64,000 nucleotides of DNA, taken from positions 475,412,573 to 475,476,572 of the forward strand of contig NC_081409.1 in NCBI RefSeq assembly GCF_030272615.1. Reading direction: 5' to 3'. The translations under genes and the position numbers were made by a program. The stretch is from Cryptomeria japonica (Eukaryota; Streptophyta; Pinopsida; Cupressales; Cupressaceae). The notes under the pieces are model-generated. The model made no database searches and was not told the DNA's origin. It saw only the letters and a program-made list of their open reading frames with translations. Below, piece after piece: positions 1 to 12,173 of the stretch (its first letter is position 1; each line of letters opens with the position of its first letter).

Positions 1-3000
1 TTATAAATTGTATATATTTTATTAATCACGGATTAAGATATATATAAATTAATATTCAATTTGTACTTTTCTCTATGTATGCAAGGAAGTATCGGTTTAG
101 TTAGGAAATGACTATCGATTTTAATTTTCCTTTGTAATGTATAATTCCATATTTGAAAAGTATGAAATTGTGTCGCATGAGATAAGACTAGATTGTTGAT
201 TTTGAACAAGTCTGAGAATGATGTTTTATTTGAAAAAATGAATATCATATTTTAGTTGATTAATGAATATTTGATTTTATACCATTGTATTTATTGCATA
301 CATTATAATTATTATCATGTGAATTGCGTTTGAAAACTCACGATGAAGTATTTAAATTATTGTATGATGCAATTGAACTTTAGTGATTTAGTAAACCATG
401 AACGACTTGTACCTAGACAAGGTAGACAAACTGCAATCAAACTTAGATCCATTAGAAAATTGGATCGATTGTTGTGTGTAAACAATAGGAAAGAAGATTG
501 TCTTTCCCAATCTATGCCTATGCATGTTTAACTTTATGTATTCGCATTTGCTTAAGAAATGGCAAGTCTTTGATTTTTTTTTGTTGGACACTGTCATATG
601 ATTGATTTGGGTACCTTCTTATCTCCTTGATCTCGAGTTTTGACTATTTTCTTGTGATGGTGTTGTAACCAGTCATGTCCTTTATGTGGGTGTTGAATGT
701 TGATTTGTGGTTAACCATAGCTGGTCAGGTCTCTAGCTAGAGTACCGCCAGTCAGTGCACCTTGTATAAAGTCTTGTTTGACCAAGTGGGTGTTCCTACC
801 ATATTGAACTCCATTTGATTGACCTTGTGTATTCCTTGGTTTAGGAGTTCATTTGAGTATAGTCTAGTGTCATTTGGGAAAGTGACTTTCGATTGGGGGT
901 CGTGCCCAAAGTGGTTGCTGGGTAACCCATCGAAAGTGTGTCTAAATAAGTGATAACCTAATAACATATTAGAGAGTTTAGTTATTGAAAACACTAAGTT
1001 AATTGTGCCTCACGTATGAGATGAGTGCTAGTATAGACTCGGCATGCAGTGAGAAGGCCTAAAATGACAAACCATCAACCTTGTCTTCACAAATGCATGT
1101 GATTGAGGCATAGGATCTTAAAGATCTTAAGTACTCATGGTTTTTTCTTTTGTGTATTCTTTTGAGAAGACCTTAATTGTGTGCAATGTGTGTGTTCACA
1201 CCTTGTTTTCACCTTCTTGATGTTGGTGCTTTTGAGTGATTATATGTGCTTTGTTTGCTTATTGATATCTTGGTCTACGATTACTCTTATTTTGAAAGAG
1301 AGTCGTATGTACCTTCCTTATTGAGTGTTGTGCTCTTTTGACTAATCCATTGGGTTGGTCAATGCTTGTCTTGAATCTGAAAGTACAAAAAGTGCTTGTA
1401 TTAAGATTATGATCTAGCTTAGTGTTGTCCACTTGAAGGACTTGTATGGTAGATGTAAATGCTTATTTTGTAGCAAATTGAATGATTATCACCCTTCCTC
1501 CTCTTTCTCTCTAGAAATTAAAATGTTTGTGATATGTGTAATTATCTCTTATGTGAAATTTCTTATTGCGAGAGAAAGGTTGTGACTTCTTGAACCCTTG
1601 TGTGAGCCCTATGACCCTTTTGTGTTTTTAGCTAATAAAAGGGCTATAGATTTAAAAATTCATTTTGGTTATTGGGAGAAAATTGTATGTTTACATTTAA
1701 GAATTCTCCATGTGTATTGTAGGAGTAACATAATTAAATTCTATCTTAAGTAATGTGCTTTAACGTGCGAATGGTTGTTATGTGAAACTGCCTTGTGTGT
1801 AAAAGATGTATAAAAAGGGAACATATTATAGTGACTAAGAGAGTGTATTAAGGTGTTCCATGAAAAATTATTTTATGTGTTTCATTATATCGATTCAATT
1901 GAGGACCTATTTTAACAATGCTATATTGAACTTGCTTTTGGATATATATAATCGATGTATTATGATTAGAAAGTACAAATGAAAAGCTTGTTTGATATGC
2001 ATGCATAAATATACATTATTTAGTTGATAGTTCCTCGTTTACCTTCTTATCGCACCTTGAATTTTTAATAAAAGGTTGAAGATTATGATATGTTTCGTAT
2101 TAATTAAGAATAGTGAGTGTTCGCAAGAGGTCTTGCATTATCAAAAATATTGTCTATCTTGATCTCTATTGTTTGGAAAACTAGGACATTATGTTACAAC
2201 CATAATAATTGGAAATGTCATGTTAGGCCAATTGGCATTCTTCTAAAATGGTAGCGAAATGAAAACTGGACAATTAAGATGATAGGCTTATAGTGAGAAA
2301 TTTTATAATGTTGTGTGATCTTGTTAAATCTTGTGCCTATGTATGAAATGGTTTGACTATCAAACTCTCTTTCCCTTCTCTTTGCCTAGATTATAAGATT
2401 TTTATAAATTCTACTAAAGGATGCATTGATTTAAATAGAATGTTTATAAAACATGTGAAATTGTATTTTTGCATTTTTGCTTCATATTGAAAGATGAAAG
2501 TCTTACGCTTTGGAAATAAATTTGCATATCTCGTAATGTGAATATGAATGCTTAGTGGAGTTAGTGAAAAATATAGGAATGACGTTATTTCCTTATGTAA
2601 TTTTGAATTGTAAAGAATTTCAATACTTGTATCTAGAATAAAATTTATTCAGTTATTCATGTGGGAAGCATAATTAAAACCTTCCTTGATTAGATGATAG
2701 TGTATTGAAAAGTACTCCCTATAAATGACTAAACCAATACTGGTGCTTTCTTTGTGAATTGTAAGAAACCCGTGCTTGCTATATGTGCCCATGGGATGGT
2801 GAAGTAATCAACCATGGAGGATATGTTTACTTATGAGTATGGGAAACCATACTGTTTATGTGATGTTTCTTAATTGTTATCCTACTGAGTACCAAACCCC
2901 GAGTTGTTGGAAATTCAGTATGTTAAGGGGTAGTATTGGAAGTCACCATTCCTTGAATAGTATGGATCGACGTGCGAGTAATGTCACTGCGAAGAGACTT

Positions 3001-4740
3001 TAGCTTCTCTATTTCAAGGAAAAATATACTCATACAATGAAACTGTATTAAAGGTGTACTCAATACTTTCCCTTTTTGATGAACCAATTTATAAGGTTTA
3101 TGTGTGCCCGCCTACTCCTCTCTTTTATTTGAGCATATTGATGGCAGTTCTTAAGCATAGTAATGATGTATCTTGGAGGATCTTTTTCCTTGTCTTCATG
3201 AAAGGTAGGTTTTGTCCACATGAGCTACTAGTTAGTAGGTGTTGGTGGACATGTGGGTGGACCTTAGCCATGTATACCTCTGGCTTACGATGAGTATCCT
3301 GAGAGATACGTCTCTATGCGGGATGTGATTTGTGCGTGTCTTTTTCCATGAGGTACACTACCATGCGGGATACGTCCATTGCATGTCTTATACACTTGGA
3401 GTATTATTATTCCGCATGATGATGTGATGCAGGGTGATGTCGAGGTGCACACTGCCATGCCATGTGGATGTATGTCTAGACTGCACTACATGATGAGCTA
3501 CTGAAATAGCTAGACAATTGTTCCTTCCTTCCTCGTTGGTGGCTAGATTCTAGTCACATAGTGATGTTATGTGCAATGTGATATTATTATTTATTTCTTT
3601 GTAGACCATCAATTTATTCTATTTTGACTTTGAAGGTTTAGCCACGATCTTGCGAATTTTTGCTTATTTGATTTGGTGTTGCAAATTATGGATTATTTTC
3701 TTGCCTTACTATTGAAATTGATGGTTTATTATATTTATTCATTTGTACTTTGGTGGGTAAACTAATTTACCCTTATTGTTTTTGTATGCTGGTCTTGTGT
3801 TGAAATGTGAATTCCTCTCCAAGGACATATGAGACGGTGTTGGTTGAGTGTGTATGAGGAAGTAGACATAGGGAACCTTGAGGATGGGGGTATGTGAGGC
3901 TGTGATGCAGCTAGGATCCACTACCTACTTATGTGTGGTAACTATCTCTTCAAGACTAACCACCTTACTCAACAAGGGATGTTCACAAAGATCTTGTATG
4001 GAAGGTAGCACTGCTATGGTGTGCCCTAGCACCATCAAGCCTTGAGTGAGATGTTGGATATTTTTTATCATGTTCATTGTTTCGAGATCAGGCATAGAGA
4101 TTTTGATCATACATATTATCTTTGACCGTGCATTAGACATGCTCGCATGTGGCCTTTTGAGTTGTGCATTCCAGTTATGTTGATGATTATTATGTGAAAT
4201 CATGGAGTAAATTGTGTTACCTTGTCACTATGTTATGGGACATAGTCATTGGAAAGATTTTTATATTCTTGGAAAGTGTAAACAATTGAGTTATTTATGT
4301 TGCTCTTATTTCATGAAAGTTAACTTGGTTGTTGCATTTGAAATTTGAAGCTACTTCTATGCGATAAAATTTTATGATGAGGATCAATTGGTAAAAGAAA
4401 TTGATCATGATGGCATGTTTTTTGGTCATATTTGGTAGATGAGTATGGTAGTTGTTGTTTACCTCTTTGTAATGCATTAATTTGGTGTAATGAAAGGAAG
4501 AAAAATCTTGTTTCTTTGCTATGATTGTGGATAATTCCTAGAATGTTATAAGAAATGTATGGATTTAGATGTATCTTACCGATGTATAATGGCATTCGTA
4601 GAGGATTTAGCAATAATGTTTCATTTATTTGTGGAAAGATTCCTATGTGCAATTTGATATTTGTTAAATGAGTTTCAGGACTAAAGCGTGCGACATGTTT
4701 TTCGTCTAGCCTTACGACTTCCAGGAGTAAGTCGGAACCT
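1..4740. other. Non-coding, retroelement-like stretch
   Basis: No reading frame longer than about 110 codons occurs here on either strand, and none of the short ones resembles a known domain. The stretch ends directly in a polypurine tract and an LTR start at 4741-4752, so it is probably the decayed internal or LTR-derived part of a large plus-strand LTR retrotransposon. I could not recognise gag, protease, integrase or reverse transcriptase motifs. A non-autonomous element or very old decay are both possible. Confidence 0.4.
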
Positions 4741-4751
4741 AGGGGGGAGAA
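4741..4751 (+). promoter_or_regulatory. Polypurine tract of a plus-strand LTR element
   Basis: The purine run AGGGGGGAGAA is followed immediately by TGTAGTACCCC, which has the TG start expected of a 3' LTR. Such tracts prime plus-strand DNA synthesis in LTR retrotransposons. Confidence 0.6.
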
Positions 4752-5933
4752 TGTAGTACCCCTGCCCTAATCAGATTCCAATCTCAATTTGACCTTGATT
4801 AGTTTATCATGTTATAATGTTATAGTCAGATGTTTTGATTATTTTACATACCTGTTAATGTGGTTTTTGCATCAATTTGTATGTAAGTTTATTAGTTCTC
4901 CTAATTTGTGTTATTAATCTCGGGCTAACACTTTCATTAAATATATATATGTATGCATGTATGACTCTTGGTTCCAGGAGATTGCAGGTACAGTACCGCA
5001 TAGGTACGAGGTTCGTCTCCACTTGGTTTCACAGGTTTGAGTGTTCCTCTATGGTCCTTAGAGATTGGATTAGGTGGCCATAAGACCCTCGTTTGACCAT
5101 TGTCACGCTCAAGTGAGCATCATCAGTTGTCAATCAGTATCCCCTTTGGTGGGGTATGCAGATCGTCTATCTATTTGGCTTTCTTGGGTTGTGTGTTTTG
5201 TCTGTGGTTAAATTGAGTATTTAATCCTTAGTATTTAATCTGATTTAATGTATGTTTACACATTAGTGTTTTAGGAACTAAATTAAATAGGTTCCCTTTT
5301 ATGTGATTAATCGTTAATTAGAATTGCTCAATTCAAGTTGGTAGCAAGTTCGATTAAATGGTTAATTTTAAATGATAAATTTATTCAGTTTATGCTTTTG
5401 GAAAGAAAAGATTTAAATTTATTCGAAATAGAAATAATTTAATCTCTTTAGCATTTTGGAATAGAAAGGTTAATTTCAATTATTTGAGAAAATCAATTTA
5501 TTATACAAGCAAGTTTGATTAATGGTTATTTTTAAAATTGTAAATTAAAACATTTGAATGCATTTTGGGAGAAAGGTTAAATAGAATTGGAAAATTGAAA
5601 ATATTTTGCCCTCATTAACATTTTGAAATATAAATGTTAGTTTTTGTTAGAATTGAGAGAATTAAAATTAAATGAAAGAGAGAAAGCATTTTGATTTTTA
5701 ATTAGAAATGACTTTTTAATTGTGTAAAAATAAGTTTACCTTAAAATGAGTCTTGGTCAAAAAATGGTTTTTAACCTATTTTCTTCATGGGTTTTGGAGA
5801 GTTGTTTTTTGGATGGAAAATTTGGGGAATAATTTGGGGCATTTTTGTGGAAGGATTTTGGGTAATTTGCAGGAGGAGCTCATCTTCAACACCTCCAGGA
5901 TAGCATTCAAGAAAATTTCTGAGTCTATTTTAC
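4752..5933 (+). mobile_element. Partial 3' LTR, gypsy-like (left end)
   Basis: The LTR start follows the polypurine tract. Its first bases (TGTAGTACCCCTGCCCTAAT) resemble the minus-strand start of the 4.7-kb solo LTR at 14011 (TGTAATGCCCATACCCTAGT), so the two may be related long-LTR families. No matching CA end or target duplication was found. The sequence is replaced near 5934 by 5'-truncated copia element A, so only the first part of the LTR is likely present. From about 5200 onward it is AT-rich, with no gene seen. Confidence 0.45.
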
Positions 5934-8900
5934 AAATTACCACTGAAATGTTTTGCATGTAACTAGATTGGACATATTGCTGCTAACTGTCTAAATGAAG
6001 ATAACAAGGAAAAACAAGAGAAATATAGGAAGTTTAAAGGAAAAGGAAAAAGAAATTGTTTTATTGCAGTGGATGAAGGTATTAGAGATGAAGAATTTGA
6101 GGAAGATACAAATGAGGACATTCTCTTTGTTTCTATCAAAGAAGACATATCAGATCAGACGACATTGGTCTCTCACTTAGATAACTCAGATGACTAGATT
6201 ATAGACAGTGGTTGTTCACACAACATGACTAGTGACCAGAGAAAGTTCCTAACATGGGACGAATTTGACGGAGGTGTTGTCAGATTTGGGAATAACTCTC
6301 CCTGCATGGTGAAGGGAAAAGGATCCATTTCCCTAAATGGTAAGAGTAATGCAGATTATGTCTACTGGGTTGAAGGTATGAAACACAATCTTTTGAGTGT
6401 TTCTCAGCTCAATGACAAAGGTTACTCGTTAGAATTCAAGAATGGAGTTTGCAAGATCTTTGGAAGCAAAGGTGAACTGATTGCAACAGGCAAACAAACC
6501 AGAGGTAATCTTTTTCACTTAAACTCTAAAGTCAATAGTTGTTTGATTTCAAAAGTAGAAGATAGTTGGCTTTGGCATCAGAGGTTTTTCAATGTGAATA
6601 TTGATAACATTGTAAGAGTTAGCAAGTCAAAATCACTAAGAGGATTTCCACAGTTGGACAAACTAGTGAGTGCTTTGTGCAAGGAATGTCAGTTAGGGAA
6701 AATGACAACCTCAACCTTCAAGAGAAAATCATTCTCAGCTGAACATTTGCTAGATTTGGTTCATACTGACCTACGCGTACCAATGAAGACTAGGAGTATT
6801 CAAGGAGATCGGTACTTCATGATATTTACTGATGACTGCTCAAGGATGATGTGGGTCACATTCTTGAAAGATAAGATAGAAGCATTCAGAAAATTTAAAG
6901 CATTTAGAGCCTTGGTTGAAAATGAAAGTGGAAGGAAGCTAAAATGTTTAAGAACTGATCAAGGTGGTGAATTTACATCAGATGAATTCACTAGATACTA
7001 TGAAAACAATGGGATCAAGAGGCAACTATCAGCACGAAGGACACCACAACAGAACGGTATTGCAGAAAGGAACAACCGGTTAGTGGTTGAAGCTTCTAGG
7101 ACTATGCTAAATCAAGGAGGTGTAGCTAAGACATTTTGGAGAGAAGCTATCAGCACAACTATTTATACAATAAACTGAATACTAGTCAAAAGAGGTAAGG
7201 ACAAAACACCCAATGATTACTGGTATGGTGGATCACCGAATGTCATTTATTTCAAAAAATTTGGTAGCAGATGTTTATTAAAAGAAGTGAATATATTAGA
7301 AAGTTTGATGCCAAAAGTGATGAAGGCATATTTCTTGGTTACTCCACCAAGAGAAAAGCTTATAAGTGCTACAACAACCGGACTAAGAAGATCATTGAAA
7401 GTGCCAATGTCCAAGTAGATGAATTTCCTGAAAAATCTGAAGAAACTAGCAAGAAGAAGGAAGAAGAAGAACCAAACACACTGTTTTTGGAACTGGAACC
7501 GGTAAAGCATGAAGTTGTAGAACTGAACATAGAAGCCCCAGTGCAACCAAAATAGGAAGGTCCAATAGAAGATGAAAAAAGTGAAGAAGAAGAAGAAGAA
7601 CCTAAAAACCAAGATCATGTTATTCCAAGGTATGTTAGACTCAATCATAGCCTTGATCAAATTATTGGAGACAAGAATGCAGCTATGTTAACTAGAAGAA
7701 GGCTAAGAGAAAAATCTTGTATGATCTCCACCATTGAACCTAGAACAACAAAATAAGCCTTTGTAGATGAAGGTTGGATCAAGGCAATGGAAGAAGAACT
7801 TGATCAGATAGAGAAGAATAATACATGGTCATTGGTACCCAGACCAGAAAACAAGAATGTAATAGGCACAAAGTGGGTATTCAGAAACAAATTGAATGAA
7901 GATGGAGCAGTGGTCAGGAATAAAGCCAGACTAGTATGTAAAGGATATGCACAAGAGGAATGTGAAGATTATGGTGAGACATTTGCACCAGTAGCAATAT
8001 TGGAAGAAGTAAGGACTCTACTTGCATTTGTAGCATATAGAGGATTTAAGGTATATCAGATGGATGCTAAATTAATATTCTTGATTGGAATATTGGAAGA
8101 AGAAGTCTACATAGAACAACCAGATGGTTATGCATTAACTGAAGAAAAGGATATGGTATGCAAGCTACATAAGCCACTATATGGATTGAAACAAGTACCA
8201 AGAGCATGGCATAAAAGATTGCACTCTCACTTAGTAAAGATAGGTTTTAAAAGAACCAATGAAGATAGTAACATATATCTCAAGACAGAAGGAGATAAAA
8301 TACTAGTAAGTGAGGTATTTGTTGATGATATCATTTTTGGAGGTAATGATGATATGTGTCATGATTTTGTTAATGAAATGAAGAATGAATTTGAGATGTC
8401 ACTGGTAGGTGAGATAAAAAAATTCATAGGTTTGCAAATCCAATAGATGAAGGAAGGAATTTCTATCACACAATCCAAGTATGTGAAGGAAGTGTTGAGA
8501 ACTTTTGGAATGGGAGATTGTAAACCAGTTCGAACACCAATGGTTACAGATTGTAAATTGTCAAAGGAAGATGATTCTACACCATTTGATGAAAAAGAAT
8601 ACAGATCCATGATAGGTAAGATACATTATGTTGTCCACAGCAGACTGAACATTACTAATGTAGTAGGATTGGTTGCTAGATTTTAGAAAAATCCGAAGGA
8701 GTCATACATGATTGCAACCAAGAGAATTTTCAAATACTTGAAAGGAACAATAGATTATGGATTATGGTATCCATATGTAGGAGACTTTGACTTAAAAGTT
8801 TATATCGATGCAGATTAGACAGGGAATGTTGATGACAAGAAAAGTACAACCGAAGGAGCATTTTTTCTTGGAGGTAGATTAGTGTCTTGGAGTAGCAAGA

Positions 8901-9271
8901 AACAGAGTTGTACCTCTCAATAAATAGTAGAAGTTGAGTATGTTGTAGTTTACATGAATTGTACCCAAGCAATTTGGATGAATCACATATCGAAAGGTTT
9001 CAAGATGAAGATATTAGAACTAGTAAAAAAAATTTGTGATAACACAAGTGCTATAAATATTTCTAAGAACCCAGTGTTGCATGCTAGGACTAAGCATATA
9101 GAGCTGAAGTATCATTTCCTGAGAGAGAAATTTCAAAGCAAACATGTATCACTGGAGCATGTTTCCACTAAAGAACAACTAGCAGATATTTTTACTAAGC
9201 CTCTACCTAAGGCTACATTTGAATATATCAGAGGTGAGTTAGGGGTTGTATCCCTGCATGAAATCAATTAA
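5934..9271 (+). pseudogene. Ty1-copia polyprotein, element A (5' truncated, decayed)
   Basis: This is a copia-order polyprotein relic. It begins abruptly in the gag zinc-knuckle region at about 5934. A protease follows (Asp-Ser-Gly at 6204-6212), then integrase in the open stretch 6225-7178, with a His/Cys region (ALCKECQLGK), the core motif TDQGGEF near 6955 and GIAERNNR near 7060. A Glu-rich linker runs at about 7440-7620. Reverse transcriptase (7787-8446) carries TKWVF, YGLKQ and a VDDI active site at about 8321. RNase H ends at 9271 with TKHIELKYHFLRE. Stops lie before the protease (TAG where B has TGG), after integrase, inside reverse transcriptase (8444-8446) and in RNase H. A 1-base deletion near 7275 shifts the frame relative to copy B. 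It cannot make a product. Its 3' noncoding part resumes at 14012 after the solo LTR. Confidence 0.93.
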
Positions 9272-11670
9272 GCAGATTTGGAAGATATCAGTCCCTGTAA
9301 TGCCCCGCCAGGAAACCCCTATAAGGGTTTAAGTTAAAAACACTCAATTAGAGTGTAAATTTTATTTTTTTTAAATAATAATTAAGAGCGTTAATGAAAA
9401 GTTACAACATTAAGATAGTTTGAAGTTAACTCAGTTCATAATTAGACACGACATTAAAATACATTGGAGTTATCTGTCAACTTAGTTATCACAGTGGAAG
9501 GCTCAAACAATCCTAAGGAGTTTCCTAACACGATTACATAACCTTACACCTAACTCAACTTGCGTCATTAGATCCATTAAACTGAATATTTAAATTACGA
9601 GATATTGCATAGATCTTGATTATATGTGTTCCATGGTTTGACATCTTATAATTTTAGGAAGCGTTCAATTACTTTGGTTGATGAGGAGGCCATCGAGAGG
9701 TTAACTACTCAATGCACTTTAATTCATAATTTCATTAGGAGGCCTCCCAATAGGTTCAAGCGTTTTAAATATAACAAAGTTCGTTCATTAGGGTTTTAAG
9801 ATAACCATCCACACTTGACATCCTCCTTTAATGCTATAAATATGCTTAACGAGATTCATTCATTTAGGGTTAAACTACGATTAGTAAAGCGAGGATTTCT
9901 TCATTTGATTTTAAAATATTCACCCACATTTGATATCTTTCTTAAATATTAAAAGGTATGGTTAATAAGAAAATTTCGTTCCTTAAGGATTAACTACAAT
10001 TAAAAGAGTGTGGTTCCCTCATTAAGGTTTGAGCATAACCAGACTAAAGATTTACAGTTGCTTTATGGAGGATAAAATGTGAGAAGCCATCGATTTCTTT
10101 GGAGTTTTAATAATACTACTAGATGGCTAAAATCGTTACGTTGAAAATGTATTAGAGCCACATGAGTTCATCCTTTAACTTTAAGATTTAGTTAGCGAGT
10201 TGATATTCATCATTTCAAGATTTGAATAATAAGACCATAGTGATGTTCTTCCATTAGGATTGAAATACAATTATCTTGTTGCATATCATTTTTCTTGTAA
10301 ATGAAGTTAATAGGAGGGAGATACTTTTACTAAGATTTAATGTATCAACAGCTAATTGAATCCCTTCCTTTCCAGTTCATCTTTAGCAATCATAGAGAAA
10401 TTCATTTGTTGGGGTTATAATTATGGAAGACTAGTTGAGATAACCCATTTTTTTTAAAATTAATCTGGTGAGGATTATTGATTATAATTACAACATAAAT
10501 TATTAAGTATATTCATCCAATATACAACATGGAGGCCTAGTTGAGCCCACACGATTATCAAATTAATCTGGTGAGGATTATTGGTTATGATTAAAGCGTG
10601 AAATAACTTAACAAATTCGTCCAATGCAATGAACATAATTAACATGGCGTGATTCATTTACTAAGGTAAAAAGGTAGATATTTATATGATGTGCATCCTT
10701 TAGATTTCAATCTAGGAGTTGTGACATAAATTTTAACCTTGTTTCCCTTTTACATTCATTCCATTAACATACTTATTAACAAATTAATCCAATGAAGTAT
10801 TCTAGCAAGATTCTTTCCACTATTACAATTTAAATTAACATATTTTGAATACTTTGCCATAATCACAATTTACGAAGTTTTATGAACCTAAATAACTACA
10901 TTCCTCAAGATGTCTAATTTTGTGCATTTGATTTAAATTCGTTAATTTTCCATCATACACTTATGAATAGCAACCATACATGAATAACTTAAAGCATGAA
11001 ACAAGGGAAACTAAAACATCGCATAACACAGATATGATCTCGGAGTTCACCCCTAAAGGGGCTACGTCTCCGGGTCTGCTCAACTGCAAGACCCCTTTGG
11101 TATTATATCGTTAGGAATACATGATCTATAAGTCTTTTACATCTTGCCACTTAGGCGTATAAAATCAATGTACAACAGACGACTCGGTCGGAATCTACAT
11201 AATGATCCCTTTTGAAGCGGATCCAACTGAACACTTCAAGCAAATTACAAGTACTAATGACTGACGATACTCTGACTAGGAACGTAACTGGCTATGACCA
11301 ACACAAGTAAACCGGTGACAGAGTCCAAAAACAAACCTAGCAAGAACTTGCCTTCTTTACCATTATCTATTTCACTTCATCGGGGGAGGAATGACTAAAC
11401 TATCTGTTTTACTAAAAGAAGGTATCATCCACTTTCGAACCTCAAATCGACACATTATTAAGTTTTCTGATGATCTCGTTAGCATATCAGTTGAGTTCTT
11501 CCAAAATTATCATGATGAATCTAAAACACTTTAACATTTAGTTTCCTATTTCTAAGTTCACAACATGATCAGATCGAATCACAAGTTGTTCCTGAATATC
11601 ACAATATTTAAAAAAAAATGAAATCACCAATTGTTAAAAAGCTATTCACTATATACATGTAAATTTCCTT

Positions 11671-11673
<3 letters not shown>

Positions 11674-11706
<33 letters not shown>

Positions 11707-11839
11707 TCGTATTATCTAATAACATTCGAATTTCAATTTTATTATTTATTCACACATATAATATATATATATATATATATATTAATCGTATTATCTAATA
11801 ACATTCGAATTTCAATTTTATTATTTATTCACACATATA
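11674..11839. repeat. Two-copy tandem repeat with AT dinucleotide runs
   Basis: A unit of about 79 bp occurs twice in a row. It comprises an (AT)n run followed by a segment starting TTAATCGTATTATCTAATAA. The copies look nearly identical, so this duplication inside the solo LTR is probably recent. Confidence 0.85.
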
Positions 11840-12040
11840 ATAATCTCCATGTTTAATATATATTAATAAAAATTAATTATTATTTAAAAAAACTTTATTA
11901 AAAAAAACTAATAATAAAACCCAAATTATTTATTTTATTATATCGTGGAAATTGTTTATTTCTTTTTTTTTTTAAATTAAAAATAAATTTAAAAACAAAT
12001 ACCAAAAAAAAAAACCAAGATAGCATTTGGGGTGGGGGTT

Positions 12041-12173
12041 CCACGTGGACTCCACGTGGCCCCCAAGGCAGCTCACGCTACCATGGGTAGCGGCTGCTAC
12101 CAAAGGGTAGCAAGCGGCTGCCATGGCAGCGCTGCTACCATTTGGTAGCAGTCTGCTACCATGGTAGCAGACT
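12041..12173. repeat. Dense GC-rich palindrome cluster in the solo LTR
   Basis: In an otherwise AT-rich LTR, this segment holds two CCACGTGG palindromes (12041-12048 and 12052-12059), a perfect 14-bp palindrome centred on CCATGG (12117-12130), a perfect 24-bp palindrome (12150-12173) and several near-palindromes of the form GCTACC-N-GGTAGC. The CACGTG core is the plant G-box, bound by bZIP and bHLH factors. The clustering suggests a regulatory or hairpin-forming segment of the LTR; function is inference. Confidence 0.75.

Noticed and set aside
3054-4203. Frames of 79 and 92 codons as host genes
   Set aside because: No domain, splice structure or codon pattern supports them; they sit in diverged repeat-like sequence.
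7247-7660. 137-codon minus-strand frame
   Set aside because: It is antisense to the Glu/Lys-rich linker of copia A (GAA/GAG codons read as Phe/Leu); a similar antisense frame occurs over the same part of copia B (17856-18176).
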